Below are positions 17,118 to 26,251 of a stretch of 64,000 bases of DNA, in pieces. Origin of the DNA: Rhodococcus sp. 06-462-5 (GTDB lineage Bacteria > Actinomycetota > Actinomycetes > Mycobacteriales > Mycobacteriaceae); the NCBI RefSeq assembly GCF_002258315.1, contig NZ_NOYD01000023.1:36485-100484 (forward strand), in the 5' to 3' direction. The notes under the pieces were generated by a model that searched no databases, was not told the DNA's origin, and saw only the letters and a program-made list of their open reading frames with translations. The translations under genes were made by a program, and so were the position numbers. Position 1 is the stretch's first letter, and every line of letters starts with the position of its first letter.

Positions 17118-18254
17118 TCACGACAGCACTTGCTCGGCCCAGCCGGTGATGGTGGCCAAGGTGTCGGTCAGTAGTTCGGGTGGTCCCTCGAAGTAGTGAC
17201 CGGCGCCGGGGACGGTGAGGAGTTCTTTCTCCCGATGAGTCGCCGCGTCGTAGAGCTCTCGTGCCATCGAGGGAAAGCAGCCCTTGTCGGCGGTTCCGTA
17301 CGCTACGAGCACGGGGACGGTGACCTGCTGTAGACACGACGGTCCGTGGCCGTTAGTGGTTGCGGTGCTCCATTGCGAGAGCCAGGACCGCAGAGTGCTC
17401 ACACTGCCGAGTGTGACGGGACGTAGGTTGGCCGAGATCGCCTCTCCCCACAGTGTTCCGGGCTGTCGGTCGGATGGGTCGATGGTGGTGTCGACGAATC
17501 GGGGGTCTGCGCAGGTGCCGTGAATTCGGAAGGGGAGGTCGGGGACGGAGTCGCCGTATGAGGTGTGCAACTGCGCGAGCTGCTGTTGGGCCCATTCCGT
17601 GACCCGGGTGGCGCGGTCCGCTTGGGCGGAGCGGTAGCGAACCACCCAATCGAGGTCGAGGGGCACCTCGTCTCGGGAGAAGAGATCGAGGTCCGGGTCG
17701 CGATCGAAGGGGTCGTTCTCATCGTGCACTGCCGGGTCCAGCCAGCCCTGTAGCAGCGCAGCGCGTCCCGAATGCGCGTTGAGCATGACCAGGGCGTCAG
17801 CCGGCGGCAGTGAAGCCGTGGTGAGGTCTGTCCCGCCTCCTGCGGGTGCATCGCGCACAGTCGGCTTCTCTGCTTGTTGCTGGTAGAACGCGGACAGGCC
17901 GCCACCACCTGAGTTCCCGACAAGAACGATCTTGTCGTAGCCCTCGTTGTTTCGCAGATGTGTGATGACCGACCCGAGGTCTGCGACGCAGTTCTCGAGG
18001 ATCACCTGGGTGTCGTTCCCGGCGTAGCGCGTGACGACTCCGACGGCGTCGATCCCGAGTGCGGCGGTCGGTGCCAGTGCGTAATGTCCGACGAAGTTCG
18101 AGCTCGGGTGGCAGTAGACGAACACAGTGTCCGAGTTGGCACCAGGTTGAGTGCGTTCGCGACCGCACCACAGCAGCCCCGATGCGCGGGCGATCCCCGA
18201 GTAGACGTCTGCACCCATGCTTTCCTGCATCCGAACGGGCATGAGTTCACGCAT
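17118..18254 (-). CDS. alpha/beta hydrolase
   Basis: A 378-residue hydrolase. The nucleophile elbow is LVGNSGGGGLSAFY near residue 115, the acid region VLVAYGTADKGCF and the histidine VPGAGHYFEG near the C-terminus. A loop of about 130 residues is inserted between core strands, which would form a lid. It overlaps the upstream dioxygenase-like gene by eight bases and is the last intact gene of the P450 operon. In ring-cleavage pathways such hydrolases cut the C-C bond or ester of the cleavage product; this is inference. Confidence 0.82.
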   Translation of the reverse strand: MRELMPVRMQESMGADVYSGIARASGLLWCGRERTQPGANSDTVFVYCHPSSNFVGHYALAPTAALGIDAVGVVTRYAGNDTQVILENCVADLGSVITHLRNNEGYDKIVLVGNSGGGGLSAFYQQQAEKPTVRDAPAGGGTDLTTASLPPADALVMLNAHSGRAALLQGWLDPAVHDENDPFDRDPDLDLFSRDEVPLDLDWVVRYRSAQADRATRVTEWAQQQLAQLHTSYGDSVPDLPFRIHGTCADPRFVDTTIDPSDRQPGTLWGEAISANLRPVTLGSVSTLRSWLSQWSTATTNGHGPSCLQQVTVPVLVAYGTADKGCFPSMARELYDAATHREKELLTVPGAGHYFEGPPELLTDTLATITGWAEQVLS

Positions 18255-19428
18255 CGGCGCTCACCCCTTCCAAGGTTGCCCAGGTGAAGGGGTAGTCGCT
18301 GTCGGCACACAGAGTGGCGGCACGAGCACCGATCCGAAGGGGGCGGAAGGTGTCGACCATGACCTGATATTCGCTCGATCGTTGCGCGCCTAGGGCTCGT
18401 TCGACGTTGCCCGGGTGGGGCCCGTGGATGAAGCCGGCAGGGTGAACGGTGACCGAGCCGGTGGCTACACCGGTCCCGCGGCGAGTAGCGGCATCGCCTT
18501 TTGCGTACAACAGAACTTCATCACTGTCGACGTTCGAGTGAAACGGCGGTATGGGCACCGACTGGGGGTGGTAGTCGAGCAGTCGCGGCACGAAATTGCA
18601 CATGACGAATCCGGCAGCTTGGAATGTCTGATGCATCGGTGGGGGTTGGTGCAAGCTACCGGTGATCGGCTCGAAATCGGCGATGTTCAGAGCCCAGGGA
18701 TACATCCCTCCGTGCCAGCCGACGACGTCGAACGGGTGGTGGCGGTGGGTGTGTTTGGTCAGCCCTGTCCGTGTGCGGACGATGACGTCGATATCGTTTC
18801 CTTCGCCGAGTAGGACATCGGTCGGTCGACGGATGTCGAGTTCGCAATACGGTGTGCCCTCGATGAATTGGCCGCGATCGGAGAGGTATCGGTCGGGTGG
18901 ATTGACGTGACCGGTTGCTTGCACGATCCACAAGCGCAGTTCGTCGTCGTCGGTGATCCACCGGTGGATAGTCGAGGTGGGAACGATGATGTAGTCACCC
19001 TCCGCCACGTCGATTCGGCCGAACGTGCTCTCGAACGACCCGCTTCCACTTTCGACGTAGACGACCTCGTCGCCCACGCTGTTCTTGTAGTAGGAGCTTT
19101 CGCCTTGCGCGACGGCGTAGGTGATCCGGACATCCTCATTGCCCAGCAACAGGATTCGGTCCAGAACAGCGTCGGGCCCGGGTTCGAGGTCATGGAGCTT
19201 GAGATGGAGGGGTGTCATCGGATCGTTGGGGCGCAGCGTCTCGTCGATACCGGTCACGGACTCGATGGCGGTGATGGCGTTGGGCGGGAACCGGTGATAG
19301 AGCAGGGAGGTGTCACCGGTGAAGCCTTCTTCACCAATGAGTTCTTCGTAGAACAGCGAGCCGTCGTCCTGCCGAAATACGGTGTGCCGTTTGCGCGGTA
19401 CGGTTCCGACTTTGCTGAAGTAGGGCAT
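18247..19428 (-). CDS. homogentisate 1,2-dioxygenase-like ring-cleavage enzyme
   Basis: A 393-residue protein of the homogentisate dioxygenase family, non-heme Fe(II) enzymes that open a dihydroxylated aromatic ring. GDYIIVPTSTIHRW gives the first cupin; VVGWHGGMYPWALN, PPFHSNVDSDEVLLY and VHPAGFIHGPHPG supply the conserved metal-site histidines and glutamate of the second. A much longer upstream frame exists but is arginine-rich and antisense-like, so MPYFSKVGTV was chosen; that start is two bases after the stop of the cupin gene. Family members in operons without tyrosine-catabolism genes can act on other hydroquinones or hydroxylated acids, and no maleylacetoacetate isomerase is present here. 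Confidence 0.86.
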   Translation of the reverse strand: MPYFSKVGTVPRKRHTVFRQDDGSLFYEELIGEEGFTGDTSLLYHRFPPNAITAIESVTGIDETLRPNDPMTPLHLKLHDLEPGPDAVLDRILLLGNEDVRITYAVAQGESSYYKNSVGDEVVYVESGSGSFESTFGRIDVAEGDYIIVPTSTIHRWITDDDELRLWIVQATGHVNPPDRYLSDRGQFIEGTPYCELDIRRPTDVLLGEGNDIDVIVRTRTGLTKHTHRHHPFDVVGWHGGMYPWALNIADFEPITGSLHQPPPMHQTFQAAGFVMCNFVPRLLDYHPQSVPIPPFHSNVDSDEVLLYAKGDAATRRGTGVATGSVTVHPAGFIHGPHPGNVERALGAQRSSEYQVMVDTFRPLRIGARAATLCADSDYPFTWATLEGVSADA

Positions 19429-19430
19429 AT

Positions 19431-19961
19431 TCAGTCTTTCTGCTCGGTGCCGATGAGTACGAAAGCCACGGTCACGGGGCGTTCGGTCCGGTTGCGCCAG
19501 CCGTGGCGTGTGGCGTTCTGCACGACTAGATCGCCGGGGTGTAGATCGGTGGTGACGCCGTTGTCGAGCTCGAGGGTCACGACACCGTCGAGGACGAGGG
19601 TGTAGTCGATGGTGGGTGTGGTGTGCATTCCGTCGGCTTCGAATGTCTCTGCCAGTCCCGGTGAGTGCCGTAGCTGCTCGGCGGCGTAGCCCGGCCCGTC
19701 GAAGGTGGGCTCGGCCATCGACGAGTCCGGGGGAAGGGTCAACACGATGAGCCGAGTCTGGCCAGCGGAGGGGAGGAGGGTCGAGAGTGCGGGTGTGGGA
19801 TCGGTGCCGCCCTGCTCGAGAGGGACGTCCGCGTCGGTCGACCACGCGACCGTGGACGAGAACCCGGGGAAAGACGCGAAGTCGTGCCTGCGTGGGGGTG
19901 TGCCGTCCTCGACGATGATCGACTTGCCGGAGGTGTCGTGGCCGGTAACGACTCTACGCAT
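19431..19961 (-). CDS. cupin-domain protein
   Basis: A 176-residue protein whose C-terminal half is a small cupin (MHTTPTIDYTLVLDGVVTLEL … LHPGDLVVQNATRHGWRN) with histidine and glutamine-less metal motif variants. The first 75 residues form a separate beta-rich segment. Proteins of this layout are common partners in aromatic-acid operons, but their reactions are mostly unknown. The ATG overlaps the stop of the upstream LLM gene by eight bases. It may be an accessory isomerase or hydrolase acting next to the ring-cleavage enzyme. Confidence 0.78.
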   Translation of the reverse strand: MRRVVTGHDTSGKSIIVEDGTPPRRHDFASFPGFSSTVAWSTDADVPLEQGGTDPTPALSTLLPSAGQTRLIVLTLPPDSSMAEPTFDGPGYAAEQLRHSPGLAETFEADGMHTTPTIDYTLVLDGVVTLELDNGVTTDLHPGDLVVQNATRHGWRNRTERPVTVAFVLIGTEQKD

Positions 19962-20961
19962 GCTGGGTCTCCTTGGCGGTGAGGGTGTGTCGAAGGTCGG
20001 CGGCCTCTTTGAAGGCGGCCAGCTCTCGGGGAATATCTGTTCCCGCGGGCTGATAGAGCACGGCGTTGGCTCCTGCGTTCTCCAGACGGAGCAGTGTCCT
20101 CGCGATGTCCTCGCGAGTGCCGGTCATCGTCCCCTTTCGGATGACGTCCCCGGTGATGAATCGGACATCCGTGGCATTCGGTTCGATCAGGTGGCCTCGA
20201 TAGAGTTCGAGGTGCCGCCGATTCTCGGGGACGGACTCGATCGCCGATGCATAGCCGAGCGCCTCCGGCATACCCACCAAGGGCCCGTGCTCGCCCATGT
20301 GGAGCGCGAGGGATGCACCGGGGCCGGCGGCATCGAGCACTCGTGGCGCGTCGAGCGCCTCTCCGTCTTCGAGGACCGTGCCGTAGTAGGTCAGATTGCA
20401 GGCTCCGTCGTAGGGGACAGGATTGTCGCCATGTGTGGGATTGGTGACCACTCCAGCACCCAGCCGCTGCGCGACACCGAAGCCCTTGGGCCCATGCGCA
20501 GCAATCCAGTAGGTGACGTCGATCGGGTAGCTGATACCGGACGCGGGACTGTGCATCAGACTCAAGATCGAGTTTTCCCATTCGATTTCGCGACCTGCGA
20601 GCAGTTCTTTGAGTGCGAGGACGTACTCCTCGATGTAGGCCCACCGCGAGGGCTTGCGACCCAGGTATGTGGAGCTGGTGAAGCCAGCGCCCACGCCTGC
20701 GTCGAAGCGCCCGGGTGCGACGGTGGCGAGGTAGGCGATCAAGGCGGCATTGGCGGCGATGTGCCGTAGGTGAGGTGTGAAGACCGAAACACCGAGTCGA
20801 ATGGTCGATGTTCGGGCCGCAGCAGCAGCAACTGTGGCACCGGTGTCGGCATACGAAACCGGGACGTCGTAGACCCATGCTCGTTGGTAACCGAGTTCCT
20901 CGGCCAGCACGATGTGGTCGGGTGTAGCGAGCGCGGGTGGGAAGACGCAGTTGATTTCCAC
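19954..20961 (-). CDS. LLM-class flavin-dependent oxidoreductase
   Basis: A 335-residue TIM-barrel luciferase-like monooxygenase. VAPGRFDAGVGAGF and TYWIAAHGPKGFGVAQRLGAGVV are family blocks for F420- or FMNH2-dependent enzymes. GTG was taken as the start because GAGGAG lies upstream, in the 20-nt gap after the ferredoxin reductase gene. It would hydroxylate or oxidise a pathway intermediate with reduced flavin or F420; the choice of cofactor cannot be settled from sequence. Confidence 0.87.
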   Translation of the reverse strand: MEINCVFPPALATPDHIVLAEELGYQRAWVYDVPVSYADTGATVAAAAARTSTIRLGVSVFTPHLRHIAANAALIAYLATVAPGRFDAGVGAGFTSSTYLGRKPSRWAYIEEYVLALKELLAGREIEWENSILSLMHSPASGISYPIDVTYWIAAHGPKGFGVAQRLGAGVVTNPTHGDNPVPYDGACNLTYYGTVLEDGEALDAPRVLDAAGPGASLALHMGEHGPLVGMPEALGYASAIESVPENRRHLELYRGHLIEPNATDVRFITGDVIRKGTMTGTREDIARTLLRLENAGANAVLYQPAGTDIPRELAAFKEAADLRHTLTAKETQHA

Positions 20962-20981
20962 GGTGTTCTCCTCGTTGAGTG

Positions 20982-22220
20982 TCAGGCGGTAGCGGCTGCG
21001 AGCGGGACGAGCGAGCGTAGATCTGTTGTCGTGGTGATCGATTCCGGTGTCGGCGAGTCACCGAGTGCCAGGAGGCGTCGTGCGGTCACGTGATCAGCGG
21101 GCCGGTTGATCGACTCGACGGCGCGCAGATGCCCGTCGAGGAACCGAAATACCGAGAACTTTCCCTGTTTCGGATCGCCGCGGACCACGTCGGTGTCAGA
21201 ACACTGTGTGTACCCGGCTATTTGCAACTTCATCGAACCCTGGTTACTCCAGAACCACGGCACGCTGGCGTAGGGACCTACCTGGTCGCCGATGATCTGT
21301 AGGGCCACCGCACGTGCGTGATCGGTTGCGGCCTGGACCGATTCGATTCGTATGGGCAGGCCCGAGACGTTGTCGGGGAAGTTCGCGCAGTCGCCGACTG
21401 CGAAGACCGAGGGGTCGCTGGTGCGGAGGTACTCGTCGACGACGACGCCGTTGCGCGTGACCAGGCCCGCTCTCTCGGCAAGTTCTGTATTGGCGCGAAC
21501 CCCTACTGCCAGTACGACGGTGTCGGTCCTGATGTGTTCGCCGGCTGTGGTGCGAACTGCTTCTACGCGCCCCTTCGTGCCGACTATCTCTATCATTCCG
21601 GTGCCGAGGCGGACGCTGGTTCCTCGTTCCCGATGCCAGTCTGCGAGATAGTCGCTGGTGATGGGCGAGACCGCGCGCTGGAGAACGCGGTCCGCGATGT
21701 CGAGGACGCACGATTCGATGCCTTTTTTCTGGGCGGCCGCCGACAGCTCGAGCCCGATGAAGCCGCCACCTACTGTGGTGACATGGCGTGACGATGCCAA
21801 CTGTTCGCGCAGCGCGGCAGCGTCGTCGACGGTTCGCAAAACGTGCACACCGGCCAGGTCTGTCCCGGCGACTTCGGGGATGACCGGTCGGGTTCCGGTG
21901 GCCAGCACGAGTGTCGTGTACCCGAGCGCGCGTCCGTCGTCGAGGGCTGCGGTGTGTGCGCCGAGATCGATGCTGATCACGGTGTGTCCCAACACAAGTT
22001 CGATGTCGCGGTCTTCGTAGTATGTCGCCGGCCGTAGATCGAGATTCGTAGTGTCCGTCTCGGCTGTCAAGAACTGTTTCGACAGTGGTGGGCGTTCGTA
22101 CGGCAGATGGACTTCGGTACCCACGATCGTCACGGCACCGGTGAATCCCCGGTCGCGCAGGGTCGTTGCGACCGTCGTGCCGGATTGTCCGGAGCCGACG
22201 ATCACGACACGGGTGTTCAC
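20982..22220 (-). CDS. ferredoxin reductase (FAD/NADH-dependent, putidaredoxin-reductase type)
   Basis: A 412-residue flavoprotein. The N-terminal FAD site VVIVGSGQSGTTVATTLRD, the NADH site TVGGGFIGLELSAAAQKKG and the FAD-closing block SVFAVGDCANFPD are all intact. It passes electrons from NAD(P)H to the [2Fe-2S] ferredoxin encoded just upstream. The GTG start overlaps the ferredoxin stop by four bases (GTGA); the much longer frame upstream is a shadow. Together with P450 and ferredoxin this is a complete three-component class I monooxygenase. Confidence 0.93.
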   Translation of the reverse strand: MNTRVVIVGSGQSGTTVATTLRDRGFTGAVTIVGTEVHLPYERPPLSKQFLTAETDTTNLDLRPATYYEDRDIELVLGHTVISIDLGAHTAALDDGRALGYTTLVLATGTRPVIPEVAGTDLAGVHVLRTVDDAAALREQLASSRHVTTVGGGFIGLELSAAAQKKGIESCVLDIADRVLQRAVSPITSDYLADWHRERGTSVRLGTGMIEIVGTKGRVEAVRTTAGEHIRTDTVVLAVGVRANTELAERAGLVTRNGVVVDEYLRTSDPSVFAVGDCANFPDNVSGLPIRIESVQAATDHARAVALQIIGDQVGPYASVPWFWSNQGSMKLQIAGYTQCSDTDVVRGDPKQGKFSVFRFLDGHLRAVESINRPADHVTARRLLALGDSPTPESITTTTDLRSLVPLAAATA

Positions 22221-22537
22221 AAGTCCTCGGCGGGGACGTAGACGGACATACCGTCGTAACTGGCCTCGACCGTCACTTGGCAACTGAGTCGGCTGCTCTC
22301 GGCGCGCGGTGACAGTGCGCAGTCGAGCATCTCGTCCTCGTCTTCGCCGACTTCCGGTAGTACTACCGGCGTGTACCGAATGTGGACGTGGCAGGTTGCG
22401 CACATCGCCTGCCCGCCGCACTCCGCCAAAATTCCCGGAACGCCGGCACCTACTGCCGCTTTCATGATGCTGACGCCGACGGGAGCGTCGACACGGTCGA
22501 CTCGGCCGTCGGCTTGAAGAAACTGGATCTCAGGCAT
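22217..22537 (-). CDS. [2Fe-2S] ferredoxin, adrenodoxin/putidaredoxin type
   Basis: A 106-residue protein with the cluster ligands in ECGGQAMCATCHV followed by a fourth cysteine in SRLSCQV, the C-x5-C-x2-C-x(~36)-C pattern of vertebrate-type ferredoxins. It should carry electrons from the reductase to the P450. It overlaps the P450 stop by eight bases and the reductase start by four, so stoichiometry is probably set by translational coupling. Confidence 0.95.
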   Translation of the reverse strand: MPEIQFLQADGRVDRVDAPVGVSIMKAAVGAGVPGILAECGGQAMCATCHVHIRYTPVVLPEVGEDEDEMLDCALSPRAESSRLSCQVTVEASYDGMSVYVPAEDL

Positions 22538-23717
22538 GGTGCCCGCTCCGCCACCGGGCTGGCATCGTCAAGGGTCCGCGGAACACCCAACCGGCCATCT
22601 CGACTGCGTCGGGGTCGGCGAGAGCGAGTTCGGGTAGGCGGCTGAACATCGTCGGCAGTGCAATATCGGCGATCGAGATCCGAGCTACCCAGGTGCCCAA
22701 GCAAAAGTGTGCGCCTCCTCCGAATGCGACGTGGTTTGCCGACTCGCGGTGCACGTCGAAGACGTCGGCATCGGCGAAGACACTCTCGTCTCGATTGGCC
22801 GACGCGATGCTTACGCCGAGTTTGTCACCTGGTTCGAGTGTCGTGCCGCCGAGTTGCACCGTGGCAGTCACTTGTCGCGGATACATACCGATCGGTGAGA
22901 TCCATCGAACTGCTTCCTCGAAGACTTTGCGCCAACTGACTTCTCCTGCCGTGACGGATCGTCGTTGGTCAGGGTTGGCCAGTAGTCCGTACACGGCGAC
23001 CGCGGTGGCGTCACGCGGCTCGTTGATCCCGCCGCCGATGAAGATCTTGATATTCGTGCAGATCTCCTCGTCCGTCAGGTCGGCCGCAGCGTCGGCCATG
23101 GAGGAGATGACAGTGGGTTCATCGTTGCACCGGGCAGAGGGGAGCATTTCGGTGATAGCTGCGTCGAGTTCACGGCATGCTGTCTCGCACCTGGTCCATA
23201 CCTCCGGGTCGTCTGCGTAGTTGCCGCACCCGTCGATGAAGGCCTGCGACCACCGCTGCATGTCCGATGCGGTGGCATTGCGGAGGCCAAGGATGGTCGC
23301 GAGGTTTCGTGCCGCAAGCGGTCCAGCGAAGTCGGTGACCAGGTCGGCACTCCCACTCGCGACGAACGTGTCGATCAGTTCGTCGGCGTTGGCTTTAAAA
23401 GCAAACGACCACCGGTCTTTGATGGTCTTCGGCCTGACCGGCCCCTCGGCGGCCTTTCTGATGCGTTTGTGCGCCTCTCCGTCCTGACGTAGGAGAGTGT
23501 TCCCGATGGCGCGGGTCATCAAGGACGGCTCTTCGACCGAACTGAACAGGTGAGGGTTCCGCTCGACGAACATCACGTCGTCGAATCTCGTAACCAAAAA
23601 GCGGCCGAGTTCGGGTATCCACGCAACGGGCTCCTCGACGCGCAACCTGGCATACGTCGGGTACGGGTCAGCAGCGAGATCGACGAGACGAACCCCGGCT
23701 GCGAAAGATAATGTCAT
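22530..23717 (-). CDS. cytochrome P450 monooxygenase
   Basis: A 395-residue soluble bacterial P450. The heme loop is FGGGAHFCLGTWVAR; the helix-K ExxR is in VFEEAVRW; the helix-I region is IFIGGGINEPRDATAV, where the usual acid-threonine pair is replaced by the GGxxEPRD form seen in a subset of bacterial CYPs. GAGGAGG precedes the ATG. It is the first gene of the operon and is divergent from a LysR gene, so its substrate is probably the inducer. The family cannot be named to a CYP number by eye. Confidence 0.94.
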   Translation of the reverse strand: MTLSFAAGVRLVDLAADPYPTYARLRVEEPVAWIPELGRFLVTRFDDVMFVERNPHLFSSVEEPSLMTRAIGNTLLRQDGEAHKRIRKAAEGPVRPKTIKDRWSFAFKANADELIDTFVASGSADLVTDFAGPLAARNLATILGLRNATASDMQRWSQAFIDGCGNYADDPEVWTRCETACRELDAAITEMLPSARCNDEPTVISSMADAAADLTDEEICTNIKIFIGGGINEPRDATAVAVYGLLANPDQRRSVTAGEVSWRKVFEEAVRWISPIGMYPRQVTATVQLGGTTLEPGDKLGVSIASANRDESVFADADVFDVHRESANHVAFGGGAHFCLGTWVARISIADIALPTMFSRLPELALADPDAVEMAGWVFRGPLTMPARWRSGHHA

Positions 23718-23731
23718 GTGAACCTCCTCTT

Positions 23732-23745
23732 GTGTTACCGAACAC
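23732..23745. promoter_or_regulatory. inverted repeat in the P450/LysR intergenic region
   Basis: GTGTTACCGAACAC is a perfect 5-bp inverted repeat with a four-base spacer, 14 nt upstream of the P450 start. It could be the LysR operator or part of it. TGTTACCGAA recurs at 24766 beyond the LysR gene, inside another short inverted repeat (GAGTT…AACTC, 24762-24780). Confidence 0.45.
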
Positions 23746-23820
23746 TTGATTGAATAAATATGACACCGATCACAAGATATGGAAAACTGGTTCTGACAAC
23801 CTTAAAGATTGGTTTTTCTT

Positions 23821-24714
23821 ATGCCTTCAGATTTCACATTGCGGCAGATCGAGTACTTCGAAGCGGCCGCTCGTCTCGGGTCGCTCAGTGCGGCCGCATC
23901 GGCGTGCCATACCTCGCAGGCCGGAGTGTCGCTGTCTATCGCGGACCTGGAAAAGCGCATCGGGGTGCAACTGTTCATCCGCGTGAAGGCCAAAGGCGTC
24001 GTTCTCACCGAAGCCGGATCACGAGTTCTGTCCGACGCGCGCCGCCTCCTGGAGGCGGCGGACGAGCTGCAGCGAGATGCGCACACCATGAGTGACGCGT
24101 TACAGGGAACCCTCACGGTCGGGTGCTACGTCACCCTCGCACCGTTCGTCATACCACCGGTGCTCGACGACTTCGCTGCACTCCACCCGGATTTGGACGT
24201 CAAGATCATCGAGGGCGCAGGCGAAGAGATGCGCATCGCGCTCATCGAAGGCCGGTGTGAGGTGGCGTTCCTCTACAGCGACGACAGCAATACAACTCTA
24301 TCGACGACGACGGTCAGCACCACCAAGCCCTACATCATTCTCGCAGCCGACCACCCGCTCGCAGGTCAGTCCGAAGTGTCGCTGTCACAAGTTGCAGAAT
24401 TACCGCTGATCATGTTCGACGTTCCCAGCGCCCGAAATGCAGCGCAAATGCTGCGTGCGCAAGGGCTGAGCCCCATCATTCGGCACGTCACGCAGAACAT
24501 CGAAGTCGTACGCTGCCTCGTCGCACGCGGACTGGGCTATTCGATTCTTGTTCAAAGGTGGCCGGTCGACATCAGCTACGAAGGAAAGCCCTTGGTATCC
24601 CTGACGATTCGAGACAAGACCGATGACAGGAAAGTCATCCTGGCCTGGCCCGAGGCGTCAAAGCCTACGCGGCGCGCTCACGCTCTCATTGCTGCCGCAC
24701 CAGAGCTATTCTGA
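23821..24714 (+). CDS. LysR-family transcriptional regulator of the P450 operon
   Basis: A 297-residue LysR protein. The DNA-binding domain spans residues 1-62 with LRQIEYFEAAARLGSLSAAA and LEKRIGVQLFIRVKAKGVVLT. The effector domain has the expected LAADHPLAGQ and RCLVARGLGYSILVQ blocks of CynR/OxyR-type folds. The start at MPSDFTLRQ fits the family; a nearby upstream start would add four residues. It is divergent from the P450 by 103 nt, the usual arrangement for a LysR controlling the adjacent operon. Confidence 0.9.
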   Translation: MPSDFTLRQIEYFEAAARLGSLSAAASACHTSQAGVSLSIADLEKRIGVQLFIRVKAKGVVLTEAGSRVLSDARRLLEAADELQRDAHTMSDALQGTLTVGCYVTLAPFVIPPVLDDFAALHPDLDVKIIEGAGEEMRIALIEGRCEVAFLYSDDSNTTLSTTTVSTTKPYIILAADHPLAGQSEVSLSQVAELPLIMFDVPSARNAAQMLRAQGLSPIIRHVTQNIEVVRCLVARGLGYSILVQRWPVDISYEGKPLVSLTIRDKTDDRKVILAWPEASKPTRRAHALIAAAPELF

Positions 24715-25188
24715 GACGGAGATATTCCCAAGACTCGATATTATTGTATTGGAACAGTATTGAGTTGTTACCGAAAACTCCAAACATCGAGACGCGTTGG
24801 ATTACCCAGTGTGTGGCCGACTAGTCTCGTTCGCCGTTCGACTCAGTGACGGAATTCAGACTGCGTGCAATCCGGGCGCTTTCGCGCGACTTGGCGAGGT
24901 CCTCAAATATCACCTCAGGTAGCTACGGGCCAAGCGATCGAATTTGCAAGGCAATGTCGTCGAGAATAGGTCCGTTTCGGGCTAAATTCCGGGGCCTGAT
25001 GATGCAGGGGAGGTAATCGTGTAAACCTTCGAGAAGTGGACAATGACGTCCGACTCAAAAAATACTGCGCCAGAGCCGCGTCCGACGCTAGCTCGACATA
25101 ATCGATTTTGTCGGCTTAATTCCTGTCGAGTTCAGCGCGCGCACATACAAGCCCCCAAGTGGACCCACCCAGAGCTCCCTCGAAGAAC
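24715..25188. other. non-coding stretch, lower GC than its surroundings
   Basis: No gene is supported. It starts with an AT-rich segment (24721-24780) containing a GAGTT…AACTC inverted repeat that may end LysR transcription. The rest shows no repeat or family similarity. Confidence 0.4.
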
Positions 25189-25501
25189 TCAGTGCAGCAT
25201 CTTCAATCCGATGACCCCGCCGATAGTGATCGCGAGGAGAAGGAATTTAGCCCAACTGACGCCTTCGTCTCCGGTGATCACGGTACGTGATGGTGAGGAC
25301 CGCACCGATTCCCACCCAAAAGGCGTAGCGGTGCCAACGGGCAGCGTGCGCATCGCATAGGCACGCCCGGCCATACTGAAGACCAGCGTGACCCCGAACA
25401 ACGCAGTGGGACCCAGTCGAGTGGAAACCCTCGGATTTACCAATCGCTGTCGCCCAGACGGCTTCGAGAACACCCGAGATGACGAGGACAATCCATGACA
25501 T
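25189..25501 (-). pseudogene. frameshifted SugE/Gdx-type small multidrug-resistance transporter
   Basis: The gene begins correctly with MSWIVLVISGVLEAVWATAI, the SugE/Gdx N-terminus with the conserved membrane glutamate. The frame is then lost and STRLGPTALFGVTLVFSMAG and YAMRTLPVGTA continue in a second frame; FWVGIGAVLTITY returns to the first; GVSWAKFLLLAITIGGVIGL ends in the second. At least three shifts are needed over about 100 codons, so it is dead. Intact relatives export guanidinium. Confidence 0.85.
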
Positions 25502-26251
25502 GATGCATTCCGATGCACCGTCTTGCCGCTGTTCGGGTACGGTGTCCTCGTCCGATTGTCATGTGGACAATTTCGACCGTATCAGACGCAAAATCAACTT
25601 GAACCGAGCAGAGTTGCATTTCATGGTGACTTGCAGCATCAGGGTGAGTGGGCGAGATGAGAACGTCGCCGGATGACACCGTCGGCAGCATCGCCCTCCA
25701 GCGCAGCGCCTCGTCGAGATCGGCGCTCGTCAACAACGCGGAGACCAGGCTCGTCGCATTGGGCGGAACGCGGGGTAGGTCAGTAGCTTGACTGTGTGGC
25801 CGTACGGCAAAGGAGCCGCCGTCGCCAGGAGCGGCCCCCACCCTACGTGTCGCGATACGCACGAGCCGCCTCCACCGTAGCCGCCGACGTTGCTGCCTAT
25901 CAAACGATCACAGAGTCGCGACCGTCGATGAACCAGACCAGGAACGGTCCACGTCGGACGTCGGATCCGGACCCCCGAGCCGATGTCGTCGCCCGGGCGC
26001 ACGAGGTCTAGGAAATCACATGAACGCGGAGTCTGGTGTGAGCGGTGAACCCTACCGATGATTCGACTTAGGCTCCCTGATCGGATTCCGTACCGGTGGA
26101 CACAATCGCGTGTGAGTGGTCCGCCCGGAGTCGGAGTTTTTTCCAGCAGGAGTCACGTAGGCCATCTTCGTTCCGAAGATCTCATGGCAACCCTCCGCAG
26201 CGAGCTTGTTCGACACCGTGAATTTGATGTCGTGGCTGTCGTCATCGGCGG
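25502..26251. other. 750-bp stretch without a supported gene
   Basis: Several short frames on both strands, none with a recognisable family. An inverted repeat ATTGTC-ATGTG-GACAAT at 25555-25571 lies about 55 nt upstream of the dead SugE gene and may be an old operator. The decayed character matches its flanks. Confidence 0.4.

Noticed and set aside
19429..19845. Extension of the homogentisate-dioxygenase frame to 532 residues
   Set aside because: The added 139 residues are Arg/His-rich shadow of the cupin gene; MPYFSK fits the family start and lies right after the cupin stop.
25501..25560. Possible guanidine (mini-ykkC) riboswitch before the SugE relic
   Set aside because: ACGA and ACGG occur, but the paired stems that should present them in loops cannot be formed convincingly.
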